Below, piece by piece: positions 44,320 through 53,048 of a DNA stretch of 64,000 nt. The notes beneath the pieces were generated by a model. That model ran no database searches, had not been told where the DNA came from, and was given only the letters and a program-made list of their open reading frames with translations. The stretch spans positions 1 through 64,000 of the forward strand of contig DIXF01000014.1 of the NCBI GenBank assembly GCA_002448235.1, written 5' to 3'. This DNA comes from Syntrophaceae bacterium UBA6087 (GTDB lineage Bacteria > Desulfobacterota > Desulfomonilia > UBA1062). A program made the translations under genes and the position numbers. Positions within the stretch are counted from its first letter, which is position 1; each line of letters starts with the position of its first letter.

Positions 44320-46215
44320 TCATTTGGGGTAGCCGATTTCCTTTAGAGACTCCTCGATCTCGCCGAGCACTGCCGGGTCTTCGATGGTTGACGGCACCGT
44401 GAATTTCTGGCCGTCCGCGATCCTGCGCATGGTCGCCCGCAGGATCTTGCCGCTCCTGGTCTTGGGCAGGCGCTTGACCACGGTGATATCCTTGAGGCAG
44501 GCCAGCGCGCCGATCTCGTTGCGGACCATGCCCACGACCTCCTTCTGGATCTCCGGCGCTGTCTTGGTGACACCGGCCTTGAGGACGACGAATCCGACCG
44601 GCACCTGTCCCTTGAGCTGGTCTTCCACGCCGATGACCGCGCATTCCGCGACATTCGGATGCTTGGCCACGACCTCCTCCATGCCGCCGGTCGAAAGCCT
44701 GTGCCCGGCAACGTTGATGATGTCGTCGATCCTGCCCATGATGTACATGTAGCCGTCGGCATCCTTGAACCCGCCGTCACCGGTTGCGTAGTATCCGGGG
44801 AAGTCGCTCAAGTACGAGTTGATAAAGGCATCGTCTCTCTGCCATAAGGTGGGGAGGCAGCCGGGGGGCAGGGGGAGCCTGATGCCGATGATGCCTTCGC
44901 CGCCGTTTTCGACCTCTTTCCCGCTGTCGTTTATGATCCTCACGTCATAGCCCGGAACAGGCTTCGTGGGGGAGCCCGGTTTGATGGGCAGCTCCTCGAT
45001 GCCCATGCAGTTTGCCGCAATGGCCCAACCGGTTTCTGTCTGCCACCAGTGGTCCACGACCGGAATCTTCAGCATGTCGCTTGCCCAGTGGTAGGTGTCC
45101 GGATCGAGCCGCTCGCCTGCGAGGAACAGATATTTGAGAGACGAGATGTCGTATTTCGCCAGGTAAGAGCCTGTCGGGTCTTCTTTCTTGATGGCACGGA
45201 AAGCCGTGGGCGCCGTGAAGAGAACTTTGACCTTGTGCTGTGAAACCACCCGCCAGAACGCCCCCGGGTCCGGGGTGCCCACGGGTTTCCCTTCGAACAT
45301 GATGGTCGTGCACCCGTAGAGCAGGGGCGCATAGACGATGTAGGAGTGGCCGACTACCCAGCCCACGTCGGAGGCCGCCCAGTACACGTCGCCCGGCTCC
45401 ACGCCGTAGATGTGCTTCATGCTCCACTTCAATGCCACGGCGTGTCCGCCGTTGTCCCTGACAACCCCTTTGGGGATTCCCGTGGTACCCGAGGTGTAGA
45501 GAATGTACAGCGGATCGGTGGCCTCTACGGTCACGCAGCCTGCCGGCTTCGCCTCTTTGACGGCGTCCTGCCAGTCGACGTCCCTGCCCGGGGTGAGATC
45601 CGCCTTGACCTGGGGCCTCTGGTAGATCACGCACTTCTCGGGCTTGTGGCTGGAGAGCTCGATGGCCTTGTCCAGCAGGGGCTTGTAGGGAATGGGACCC
45701 TTGGGCTCGATCCCGCACGACGCGGTCAGCATGACCTTGGGCTTGGCGTCGTCGATGCGTACGGCAAGCTCGTTGGGTGCAAACCCGCCGAACACCAGAG
45801 AGTGGATCGCGCCGATCCGCGCGCATGCCAGCATGGCAACGGCTGCTTCCGGGATCATGGGCATGTAGATGACCACGCGGTCGCCCTTGTTCACGCCCAG
45901 TGACTTGAGCGCCCCCGCGAACAGGGATACCTCGCCGAGCAGCTCGCCGTAGGTGATCTTCCGGATCGTATTCGTGACCGGAGAGTCGTAGATGATGGCG
46001 ACCTGATCTTTGCGGCCGTTCTCGACATGGTAATCGAGGGCGTTGTAGCAGGTGTTCAGGCGTCCGCCGGCGAACCACCGGTAGAGCGGCGCTTTCGCGT
46101 CATCGAGCACCTTGTCCCATTTCTTCTCCCACTGAATCGCCCCGGCCGCTATGCTCCAGAAACCTTCCTTGTCTTCCAAAGAACGCTTGTATGCGTCCTC
46201 ATACGACTTGAACAT
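44320..46215 (-). CDS. prpE: Propionyl-CoA synthetase (acetyl-CoA synthetase family)
   Basis: A 631-residue ANL-superfamily ligase. The ATP-binding loop is YTSGTTGIPKGVV; GYYATGDGGFKD and the C-terminal SGKILRATMR with the catalytic Lys are present. The N-terminus (FKSYEDAYKRSLEDKEGFW) and the length match PrpE rather than AcsA, which is about 20 residues longer with a different start. It activates propionate, or acetate/acrylate, with ATP and CoA. A sigma-54 promoter and a dyad lie upstream, with the activator gene directly behind them. Confidence 0.85.
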   Translation of the reverse strand: MFKSYEDAYKRSLEDKEGFWSIAAGAIQWEKKWDKVLDDAKAPLYRWFAGGRLNTCYNALDYHVENGRKDQVAIIYDSPVTNTIRKITYGELLGEVSLFAGALKSLGVNKGDRVVIYMPMIPEAAVAMLACARIGAIHSLVFGGFAPNELAVRIDDAKPKVMLTASCGIEPKGPIPYKPLLDKAIELSSHKPEKCVIYQRPQVKADLTPGRDVDWQDAVKEAKPAGCVTVEATDPLYILYTSGTTGIPKGVVRDNGGHAVALKWSMKHIYGVEPGDVYWAASDVGWVVGHSYIVYAPLLYGCTTIMFEGKPVGTPDPGAFWRVVSQHKVKVLFTAPTAFRAIKKEDPTGSYLAKYDISSLKYLFLAGERLDPDTYHWASDMLKIPVVDHWWQTETGWAIAANCMGIEELPIKPGSPTKPVPGYDVRIINDSGKEVENGGEGIIGIRLPLPPGCLPTLWQRDDAFINSYLSDFPGYYATGDGGFKDADGYMYIMGRIDDIINVAGHRLSTGGMEEVVAKHPNVAECAVIGVEDQLKGQVPVGFVVLKAGVTKTAPEIQKEVVGMVRNEIGALACLKDITVVKRLPKTRSGKILRATMRRIADGQKFTVPSTIEDPAVLGEIEESLKEIGYPK

Positions 46216-46288
46216 TGGTGAAACCTCCTGATAAAGTAGTGCCGCTCATCCCCCCACACCTGAAGGGTTGTACGTCCACTTAATAAGA

Positions 46289-46303
46289 GCAATGGGCATG
46301 CCA
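46289..46303 (-). promoter_or_regulatory. Sigma-54 (-24/-12) promoter of the acyl-CoA synthetase
   Basis: Read on the minus strand, TGGCATGCCCATTGC matches the sigma-54 form TGGCAC-N5-TTGC with a single change, keeping the invariant GG and GC ten bases apart. Transcription would start near 46277, about 60 bases before the ATG. It fits the presence of an AAA+ sigma-54 activator next door. Confidence 0.75.
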
Positions 46304-46358
46304 GGCGGGGATATCGAGCGTTTATGGTATTATAGTCATACAAGAGGGTTGCATGAAG

Positions 46359-46395
46359 TGTCCGTTATCCCGGAAAATGTCCGGCATAACGGACA
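46359..46395. promoter_or_regulatory. 37-bp dyad, likely activator (UAS) site
   Basis: TGTCCGTTAT (46359-46368) and ATAACGGACA (46386-46395) are perfect inverted arms; CCGGA and TCCGG form an inner pair, so 15 of 16 positions per arm match. Its centre is about 100 bp upstream of the predicted sigma-54 start, the usual place for an NtrC-type enhancer. No T tract follows on either strand, so it is not a typical terminator. Confidence 0.65.
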
Positions 46396-46423
46396 GGTGT
46401 CCTCTCCGGCGACGAGTGGTATA

Positions 46424-48532
46424 TTACCTTCGGTGGGAGATCCCCATCCTGGTCATCTTCTCATAGAGCCACGACCTGCTGATACCGAGGATCCTGGCCG
46501 CCTCCGCCTTGTTTCCGTCCGCCTGCTTCAAGGCGTCCAGCAGGAGCTCTCTCTCGTGGTCTTCACGGCTGGGCTTCAGCCCATGGTTGCCGGCTGCGGC
46601 TTTTTTCCTCTGAGGCTCGGGCTTTGCCCGGTCGCGCAGGTAGTGAGGCAGGTCCTGTTTTTCGATCGTCATGCCCCTCGCGAAGTTTATTCCCCGCTCG
46701 ATGACGTTTTCGAGCTCGCGGACGTTGCCCGGCCATTCGTGTTCGAGGAAGATCTCGCGGACTTCAGGGGAGATGTCCCGTACGCACGTGCCGAAGACGC
46801 GGTTGTATTTTTCGAGGAAGTACTGGACCAGCAGACTGATGTCCTGCCGCCTTTCGCGCAGAGGCGGGATGTGCAGGTGGATGACGTTGAGCCGGTAGAA
46901 GAGGTCGGAGCGGAAGCCGCCCTGGGCTACCATGGCCTCGATATCCTGGTTGGTGGCCGCGATGAACCTCACATCGATCTTCTGCTGTCTGTTCGATCCG
47001 ACCGGCTCGAAAGACTTGTCCTGGACCACCCGCAAAAGCTTGCTCTGGAGGAACAGGGGCATGTCGCCGATCTCGTCCAGAAAGAGGGTGCCGCCGTCGG
47101 CCATGGCGAGCTTGCCCTTCTTGCCGCTGCGGTGTGCGCCGGTGAACGCCCCGGGGGTATACCCGAAGAACTCCGACTCCATGAGGCTGTCGGGTATGGC
47201 GGCGCAGTTGACTTTGACCAGCGGTCCGTTTCTGCTGGTGCTGTTCTTGTGGATGGCCTGGGCGATGAGCTCTTTCCCGGTGCCGCTCTCCCCCGTGATG
47301 AGGATGTTTGAGGTCCCTCTGGATACGATTGCCGCCTCGTCGATGATCTGTCTGAACGCAGGGTCCGCCGTGACGATATGGTCGAAGTCCCCTGAGGAGA
47401 TATTCTCTTCCGCATCTTTTCCGCCGAGGTGAGACACCTCGTGGTCGACGTTGGCGAGCTTCCTGGCGAGGTCCTTGACCTCGTCGAGGTTGCGGAAAAG
47501 AATTTTGCCCACCGCGCCGACTACCTGTCCCTTGCGGATGATCGGCAGCGACGAGACCACGTAGGGGACGCCCCTGATGAACTGCAGGCGGTTGATCTCC
47601 GGCACCCCTGTCTTGAGGACCTGGTGCATCCGGCTGTTTTCGATGACCTCTTCTACGGGTTTCCCCACGATGAGATCCGCATTCCTGCGCAGGAAGCTCT
47701 CGGCGGCCTTGTTCACCATGGAGATGAGCCCCTTGTCGTCCAGCACGACGATCCCGTCATAGGCGAGGTTCATGACCGACTGCAGTGTCCGGTTGAGTTT
47801 CGTCACGCTCTCGAGCTCGGTGATGATGAGCATGAGATCGGTCACGTCCTGGAACACGACGATGGCTCCGGTTACGTTGCCTTCCCGGGTAGTGGGGGTG
47901 ATGTTGCACAGGAGGCTTATGTCGCGGACCGAGTAGAGGTAGCCGATCGAGGGCTGCCCGTTTCCCAGGACGGCATCGAGCTTGAGGCCCGGCAGGATCT
48001 CGGTGATATTCCTCCCGAGGGCTCGGGCCGTGCTTAAGGAAAGAGCACTCAGGGCAGCCTTGTTGATTTCGACCACGCTGCCGTTCCTGTCGATGGCGAC
48101 GAGGCCGTTATGCATGGTCTGAAGGATGGCGTTCAGATCGCTGTTGAGCTGGGTCTCGCGCTTGAGCATGGCCATGATCCACCCGGCCTTGGTGAAGACT
48201 CCCGTGACCTCGTCCCGGCCGTTCACGACGATTGCATTGCCTGCATGGCTCGTGCGCACGATCTCCTTGACTTCATCATACGAGAGATCTTCACCGAGTT
48301 TCAGGATGTCCGTTGAGTAGAGACCCTGGATGGGCATGTCGGGAGACATGCCTTTTGCCACCGCATCGTAAAGGTTCGCTTTGGTCATGATGCCGATGAG
48401 GCGCCCGTCCTCTGCATCAGCCACAGGCAGGGCCTCGAGCCGCGTCTTCCGGAAAGCCTGCGCCACCCCGGCCAGGTCGTCATCGGGGCTCAGGCTCTCG
48501 AAAGAGCGTGTCATCATGTCTTTCATGCGCAT
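46424..48532 (-). CDS. Sigma-54-dependent activator with CBS, PAS, AAA+ and Fis domains
   Basis: A 702-residue regulator. Residues about 1-125 are a CBS pair (MKDMMTRSFESLSPDDDL), which usually binds adenosine nucleotides. Two PAS-like domains follow (about 130-250 and 255-370). The AAA+ core has Walker A GESGTGKELIA, the sigma-54 contact GAFTGA, and GGTLFLDEIGDMP. The C-terminal helix-turn-helix is KAEAARILGISRSWLYEKM. No receiver domain, so control is by ligand or energy state rather than phosphorylation. The -24/-12 promoter and dyad lie directly downstream, in front of the acyl-CoA synthetase, its most likely target. Confidence 0.9.
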   Translation of the reverse strand: MRMKDMMTRSFESLSPDDDLAGVAQAFRKTRLEALPVADAEDGRLIGIMTKANLYDAVAKGMSPDMPIQGLYSTDILKLGEDLSYDEVKEIVRTSHAGNAIVVNGRDEVTGVFTKAGWIMAMLKRETQLNSDLNAILQTMHNGLVAIDRNGSVVEINKAALSALSLSTARALGRNITEILPGLKLDAVLGNGQPSIGYLYSVRDISLLCNITPTTREGNVTGAIVVFQDVTDLMLIITELESVTKLNRTLQSVMNLAYDGIVVLDDKGLISMVNKAAESFLRRNADLIVGKPVEEVIENSRMHQVLKTGVPEINRLQFIRGVPYVVSSLPIIRKGQVVGAVGKILFRNLDEVKDLARKLANVDHEVSHLGGKDAEENISSGDFDHIVTADPAFRQIIDEAAIVSRGTSNILITGESGTGKELIAQAIHKNSTSRNGPLVKVNCAAIPDSLMESEFFGYTPGAFTGAHRSGKKGKLAMADGGTLFLDEIGDMPLFLQSKLLRVVQDKSFEPVGSNRQQKIDVRFIAATNQDIEAMVAQGGFRSDLFYRLNVIHLHIPPLRERRQDISLLVQYFLEKYNRVFGTCVRDISPEVREIFLEHEWPGNVRELENVIERGINFARGMTIEKQDLPHYLRDRAKPEPQRKKAAAGNHGLKPSREDHERELLLDALKQADGNKAEAARILGISRSWLYEKMTRMGISHRR

Positions 48533-48664
48533 GGCTTACTTCAATATCCTCAAGAACATACATTCTTATTATATGATCCTCCTCATATACCATTCCGGGC
48601 GTGAAATGAAGACCGTTTTTCGCTCCGGTCAGGCTTCATTGCAGAGGGCGAATGTGTACTTTCA

Positions 48665-48693
48665 TTGACAGGCCTGGTGAATGATTCTATATT
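48665..48693 (+). promoter_or_regulatory. Near-consensus sigma-70 promoter giving a leaderless start
   Basis: A perfect TTGACA (48665-48670), exactly 17 bases, then TATATT (48688-48693). Transcription should begin near 48700, that is at the ATG at 48701, leaving no room for a ribosome site. Confidence 0.7.
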
Positions 48694-48700
48694 TCTCACG

Positions 48701-50200
48701 ATGTCAGAGAAGCATACTCCAATCCTTGCAGGCGTCTCCCAGTACACTCAGCGGAAGAACGTAGAGCGGCCTCTCGACCCGTTGAGCCTCATGGCAAGGG
48801 TCTGCGGGGAGGCCGTTGGTGATGCGGGTGTAAGCGGGATAACGGGGATCATCGATACGCTCTCCGTGGTGAACCTCTTCCAGTGGCCGTACCGTGATGC
48901 GCCGGGCATGCTCTGCGAGAAGCTCGGGATACACCCGAAAGAGCGGTCCTACCTCCCCATCGGCGGGAACACCCCCCAGCTGCTGGTGAACAGGGCCTGC
49001 CGTGCGCTCGCCTCGGGAAAGGCGAGGGCGGTCCTTATCACCGGTGCGGAGGCGATCTATTCCATCCGCCGCGCCTTAAAGGGCGAGATCGCCCTCGACT
49101 GGCCGGAGAGCAGCACCCCCGAGCGCGTTGACGGTGTGGAGGTCCCCGGTGCGAGCGACATCGAGGCGGCGTATGACCTGTTCTTTCCTTCCGTGATGTA
49201 TCCGCTTTTCGAAACCGCCATCCGGGCGGCTTCGGGCCGGAGCCCCGACGAGCACAGGCAGTATATGGGGAGGCTCTGGGAGAAGCTCTCCCTCGTCGCG
49301 TCCGGCAACCCCCATGCCTGGATACAAAAGCGTTTGAGCGCCTCCGGGATCGCGGAAGTGACGCCCGAAAACCGCTACATCAATTATCCCTATACCAAGT
49401 GCATGAACGCGAATATCAACGTGGACCAGGCGGCGGCCGTGCTCCTGACCACATCGGAGAACGCGGAAAGGCTCGGGATCGACCCGGAGAAGTGGGTGTA
49501 CCCCATCGGCGGGGCCGACTTCAACGATATATGGAACGTCACCCGGAGGCCGATGCTCGACTCGTCGCCCGCCATCAGAAACGCCTCGCGGCTTGCCCTT
49601 GGCCAGGCCGGGCTCGAGCTGGACGACATAGACCTGTTCGATCTGTACAGCTGCTTCCCGTCCGCCGTGGAGATCGCCATGAAAGAGATCGGCATCTCAG
49701 ACGACGACCCCCGGCCTTTGAGCCTGACCGGCGGGCTCGCGTTCTTCGGCGGGCCGGGGAACAACTACTCGCTGCACGCGATCGCCTCCGCCGTGGACGC
49801 GGTCAGGCAGGACAGGTCCCGGAAGGTCATGGTGACGGCGAACGGCTGGTACATCACCAAGCACTCCGTCGGCATCTACGGCGGAGGGCCGTCTTCTGCG
49901 GGGTGGAAGGAGCGGGATGATTCCGCAGTACAGCGTCAGATCGATGCTCATGCGCTGCCGGAGCCTGTGGAAAAGGCATCAGGCGCGCTCAGGACCGAGG
50001 CATATGTGATCAGGCACGGCAGCAGGGGAGAGCCGGTGAGCGGGACCGTCGTCGGCAGGCTCTCCGACGGGAGCAGGGCTTTGGCCGATATCGATGCGGA
50101 CGCCGCAGCCCTTCTCGGTATGGAGAAGGACGAGTTGGTCGGCGCCGTCGGCGGGGTGGTGTTCTCCCGGAAAACCGGCCGCAATCTGATTGTTTACTGA
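48701..50200 (+). CDS. Thiolase-superfamily acetyl-CoA acetyltransferase-like protein
   Basis: A 499-residue protein of the thiolase superfamily, in the group with an added C-terminal domain. Family features are NRACRALASGKARAVLITGA and DLFDLYSCFPSAVEIAM in the first and second halves, and GGLAFFGGPGNNYSLHAIA near residue 355. The usual active-site Cys of degradative thiolases is not evident in the first half, so it may be a non-canonical acyl transferase or an SCP-2-thiolase-like protein. The ATG at 48701 begins the conserved part; the upstream TTG frame overlaps the promoter. It is divergent from the sigma-54 activator and may belong to the same carboxylate pathway. Confidence 0.75.
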   Translation: MSEKHTPILAGVSQYTQRKNVERPLDPLSLMARVCGEAVGDAGVSGITGIIDTLSVVNLFQWPYRDAPGMLCEKLGIHPKERSYLPIGGNTPQLLVNRACRALASGKARAVLITGAEAIYSIRRALKGEIALDWPESSTPERVDGVEVPGASDIEAAYDLFFPSVMYPLFETAIRAASGRSPDEHRQYMGRLWEKLSLVASGNPHAWIQKRLSASGIAEVTPENRYINYPYTKCMNANINVDQAAAVLLTTSENAERLGIDPEKWVYPIGGADFNDIWNVTRRPMLDSSPAIRNASRLALGQAGLELDDIDLFDLYSCFPSAVEIAMKEIGISDDDPRPLSLTGGLAFFGGPGNNYSLHAIASAVDAVRQDRSRKVMVTANGWYITKHSVGIYGGGPSSAGWKERDDSAVQRQIDAHALPEPVEKASGALRTEAYVIRHGSRGEPVSGTVVGRLSDGSRALADIDADAAALLGMEKDELVGAVGGVVFSRKTGRNLIVY

Positions 50201-50331
50201 TGCCGGTCCGTCCGTTCGGCAGCAGGGACAGGCGCTTCTTTCCTGTCATTATTATCAATCGGTTAGAGGAAGCACCCTGATGTCCGCAGCAAAGCCGGCT
50301 CTGAAAGGGGAAATCATTCGCCAAGGATCAC

Positions 50332-50359
50332 TTGACAAGGTGAAAGTAATTGATATAAA
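50332..50359 (+). promoter_or_regulatory. Promoter of the type VI secretion operon
   Basis: TTGACA (perfect), a 16-base spacer and TATAAA (five of six) lie about 110 bases before the first gene of the operon. Transcription would start near 50366. Confidence 0.6.
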
Positions 50360-50470
50360 AAAAGATTTACTATCGCGGGACAGTGAAATGTGAATGTAAA
50401 TGCAGTTACGGGCGTTTGTGGCATCTCAGGGCAATCAGACCGATCACCTATCATGGCGGAGCTCTGTTAA

Positions 50471-52993
50471 ATGACTGATTCTTCACTACTGCCATACCTC
50501 GGGGGCTTCGGGGGGCCTTTTTCAATCGAGCTTTCACCTGATACGCCTGAGGTGCGCCCCGGATCTGCCTCCGGATTCCCTTTCGAGATTATCACCAGTG
50601 CCGGAGCGCCGGCACGCATCATCCCTGCAAGGGTGACAAGCGATGCGGGAAGCACCGTAAAGCCGCTGTTTCTCATGCTTTCCACGGATGATCATACCCA
50701 CCTGGAGAATGCCCGCAATCCTCTCACCAATACCGGCATCGAGTCCATCTGGAAGCACGCCTTTGACAGGCATAACCGGCATGGGTCCCTCATCTCCCTC
50801 TCCTCCCAGGATCCTCGGAGCCTGCAACTCGTTTCCTTCCGTCCGCTCTTCTATTGCACCAGGACCCGGCTGTTCTTCCACCCGCCCTGCCCGGACTGCG
50901 GAAAAGATCTGGTCCTCTGCCGCGACGAGGGCGTCCTTGCCGAGTCGCGGCTTCAACCCTATTCGTCGTCGCTCAGGCGATACCTTTTCTGTCCGGCGTG
51001 CCGCGAAAAAGACGGGAGAGGGACGTTTTATTCCATCAGGCCCGATGCCGGGGAACCCGAGAACGTGAAAGGCCCCGAGGCGCTCATGAAAGCCTTCGGT
51101 AAGCCGGCATCAGGCGACCTGCCCTGTGTACGCTGTCCCGAACACGCATCGTGCCACACTCGCGGAGAGGTGCTTTCCTGCCTTGTGCCCGTGGCATTTT
51201 ATCCGTTCTTCCTGCTCGTGCTCGAAGCAGGGTCGCTCAATGCCTCGGATTATCTCTCCCTTGTCTCGGGCGCCCGGTGCGAAGAGCTGGAGAAAATCCT
51301 TGCGGACAGGGGGCTTCTGTCCCGCAGTCGGATGGTGAGCCGTTTCAGGGCCGACGCGGCAGACCTGACGCTGTTCGCGGAAGAGGAAAGGCGGTTTCTG
51401 GAGGTCCTCTTCCTCAAGCTCTCTTTCCTCGATGAAGCCGCGCGATATCTCCTCACCGGCGAAAGCGGTCTTCCCTGCAATGCATGCGGGCCCTCCATCG
51501 AGGGCATGTGGCTCACGCTCCCGGAGCCGGGCGGTCTCCTTCCGACATTGTGGGGGGCCGGGCTCACGGCAGTGGAGTGGGAGGTGACCGCACCGGAAAA
51601 GGCGCAACTGCAAGGAAACGGCGATGTCCGTCAGGCCCTGGGAACGCTCTGGTTCCACGCGCTGCTGGAAAACCGGACTCAGGATTCGCAGGCTGTCCAT
51701 GCAGCTCTCGGCAGCATGCTGAACGAGAGGCGCCTCGACGTGGGCGGGAGCGCCTTCGCCGCAGAAAACATTTTCTGGGAACCGGGGCCTGCTCCCCGGA
51801 GATATGCAGGATACTGGGAAAAGGCGCTCATGCTCGGGTTTTCTCTCCTCACGGAAGGAGGCAGCCTCGGATATCCGGCCGATGAATTCTCATCCATGCT
51901 TCGGTCGCTGAAACGCGAGATCAGGAAGGAGCTCTTCGGCAATGCATCCGGAGAGGCCTCCGTCTCTTCAGTCGGCAAAGAGGAGACGAACCCCGATGAG
52001 CAGATCGGTCTCGCCCTCAGGCAGATCATGTCCAGATGGAAGAGCCCGGCAGCCGAAGCGAAAGAGGTTCATACCGTAGAGCCATTATCCGAAGAGGCGG
52101 CAGGGCAAGGAATCTCCGGAGGCATCGAAGAGACGGCCATACTCCCCGGGACCTGTCAGCCGGTATCCGGGAAGGTCGGGGGAGAAGCCCCGGAAACCAT
52201 GATCCTCGAGCAGAGGCGGGAAGAGGTTACGGAACCTGCCACAGAGGAAGAAGACTTCACCACGGAAACCGTTCATTTCGGCCGTGTCCCTGATGCGGCG
52301 CCGGCCATGGAATCTGCCCCTCCGGATCAGACCGTGGTGCTCGGACCCGGCACCGTGGGGGAGACATCCGCGAAAAAGACGGCAGAGCAGGAACAGGACA
52401 TCGAGGCAACGGTCGTCCTTGAAACACCCCGGCCGGCTGTCCGGGAGCCCGTGCAGGCAAAGCCCGCTCCGAAGGACGACGACCTGATGGCGGCGACCGT
52501 GATTATCGGGGCCGAGAGTCTCGCCGCACCTGTTTCCGGCCGTGGCGAAGAGAATCCTGATGAAACGGTTATTCTGGGCAACCCCGGGCGGAAACCTCCG
52601 GAGCCGCTCCAGACAAAGCCCGCACCCAAAGATGAAGACCCGATGACAGAGACCGTGGTCACGGGACCCGGGCACGGCAGTGAATCCGCTCCCGAGACGG
52701 TCATCTTGAGCGCACCCGGCCGCGAGGCGCAGGAGACCGGACAGCAAGGGCCCGCCCGAACGGATGAGGACCGCATGGAAGCGACCGTAATCATGAACGC
52801 TCCCGATCGGAAGCCTGCCCCGACGCAGACGAACAGGCAGGAGTCGAAGCAAAAAGATGCGATGGCGGAAACGGTCATCATGGGTGGTCCGGCCGCACCA
52901 CGTCCCCGGCAGGCAAACCCTTCCGTCGGGGATGACGACGGCCTGGATGAGACCATCATCATGACGCCGGACAAGAAAGGCGGTCAGCCATGA
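50471..52993 (+). CDS. T6SS-associated Cys-rich protein with about 12 phosphothreonine-like motifs
   Basis: An 840-residue protein I do not recognise. The N-terminal 500 residues have several Cys clusters (CPDCGKDLVLC, CPACREKDG, CVRCPEHASC, CNACG), suggesting zinc knuckles. From about residue 550 to the end, an acidic, Pro-rich, probably unfolded tail repeats the pattern (E/D/A)-T-V-(I/V)-(L/M/I) about twelve times: EETAIL, PETMIL, TETVHF, DQTVVL, EATVVL, AATVII, DETVIL, TETVVT, PETVIL, EATVIM, AETVIM, DETIIM. FHA domains prefer pThr with an aliphatic residue at +3, which this pattern supplies. It heads the T6SS operon, so a scaffold in threonine-phosphorylation control is proposed; no kinase or FHA gene lies in the window. 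Confidence 0.75.
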   Translation: MTDSSLLPYLGGFGGPFSIELSPDTPEVRPGSASGFPFEIITSAGAPARIIPARVTSDAGSTVKPLFLMLSTDDHTHLENARNPLTNTGIESIWKHAFDRHNRHGSLISLSSQDPRSLQLVSFRPLFYCTRTRLFFHPPCPDCGKDLVLCRDEGVLAESRLQPYSSSLRRYLFCPACREKDGRGTFYSIRPDAGEPENVKGPEALMKAFGKPASGDLPCVRCPEHASCHTRGEVLSCLVPVAFYPFFLLVLEAGSLNASDYLSLVSGARCEELEKILADRGLLSRSRMVSRFRADAADLTLFAEEERRFLEVLFLKLSFLDEAARYLLTGESGLPCNACGPSIEGMWLTLPEPGGLLPTLWGAGLTAVEWEVTAPEKAQLQGNGDVRQALGTLWFHALLENRTQDSQAVHAALGSMLNERRLDVGGSAFAAENIFWEPGPAPRRYAGYWEKALMLGFSLLTEGGSLGYPADEFSSMLRSLKREIRKELFGNASGEASVSSVGKEETNPDEQIGLALRQIMSRWKSPAAEAKEVHTVEPLSEEAAGQGISGGIEETAILPGTCQPVSGKVGGEAPETMILEQRREEVTEPATEEEDFTTETVHFGRVPDAAPAMESAPPDQTVVLGPGTVGETSAKKTAEQEQDIEATVVLETPRPAVREPVQAKPAPKDDDLMAATVIIGAESLAAPVSGRGEENPDETVILGNPGRKPPEPLQTKPAPKDEDPMTETVVTGPGHGSESAPETVILSAPGREAQETGQQGPARTDEDRMEATVIMNAPDRKPAPTQTNRQESKQKDAMAETVIMGGPAAPRPRQANPSVGDDDGLDETIIMTPDKKGGQP

Positions 52994-53048
52994 TGAGATG
53001 CGGCATAAGCACGAAAACAGATACGGATAAGCTCCGTCGGGAAGGCAT

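Noticed and set aside
50280..50393. A 37-codon open frame with AGAGGAAG ahead of its ATG, upstream of the T6SS operon
   Set aside because: It overlaps the strong promoter of the operon and has no recognisable motif. Could be a leader peptide, but the evidence is too thin to list as a gene.
50410..50450. A possible sigma-54 promoter before the T6SS operon (TGGCATCTCAGGGCAAT)
   Set aside because: The GG and GC are nine, not ten, bases apart and TTGC is missing. The sigma-70 pair at 50332-50359 is much better.
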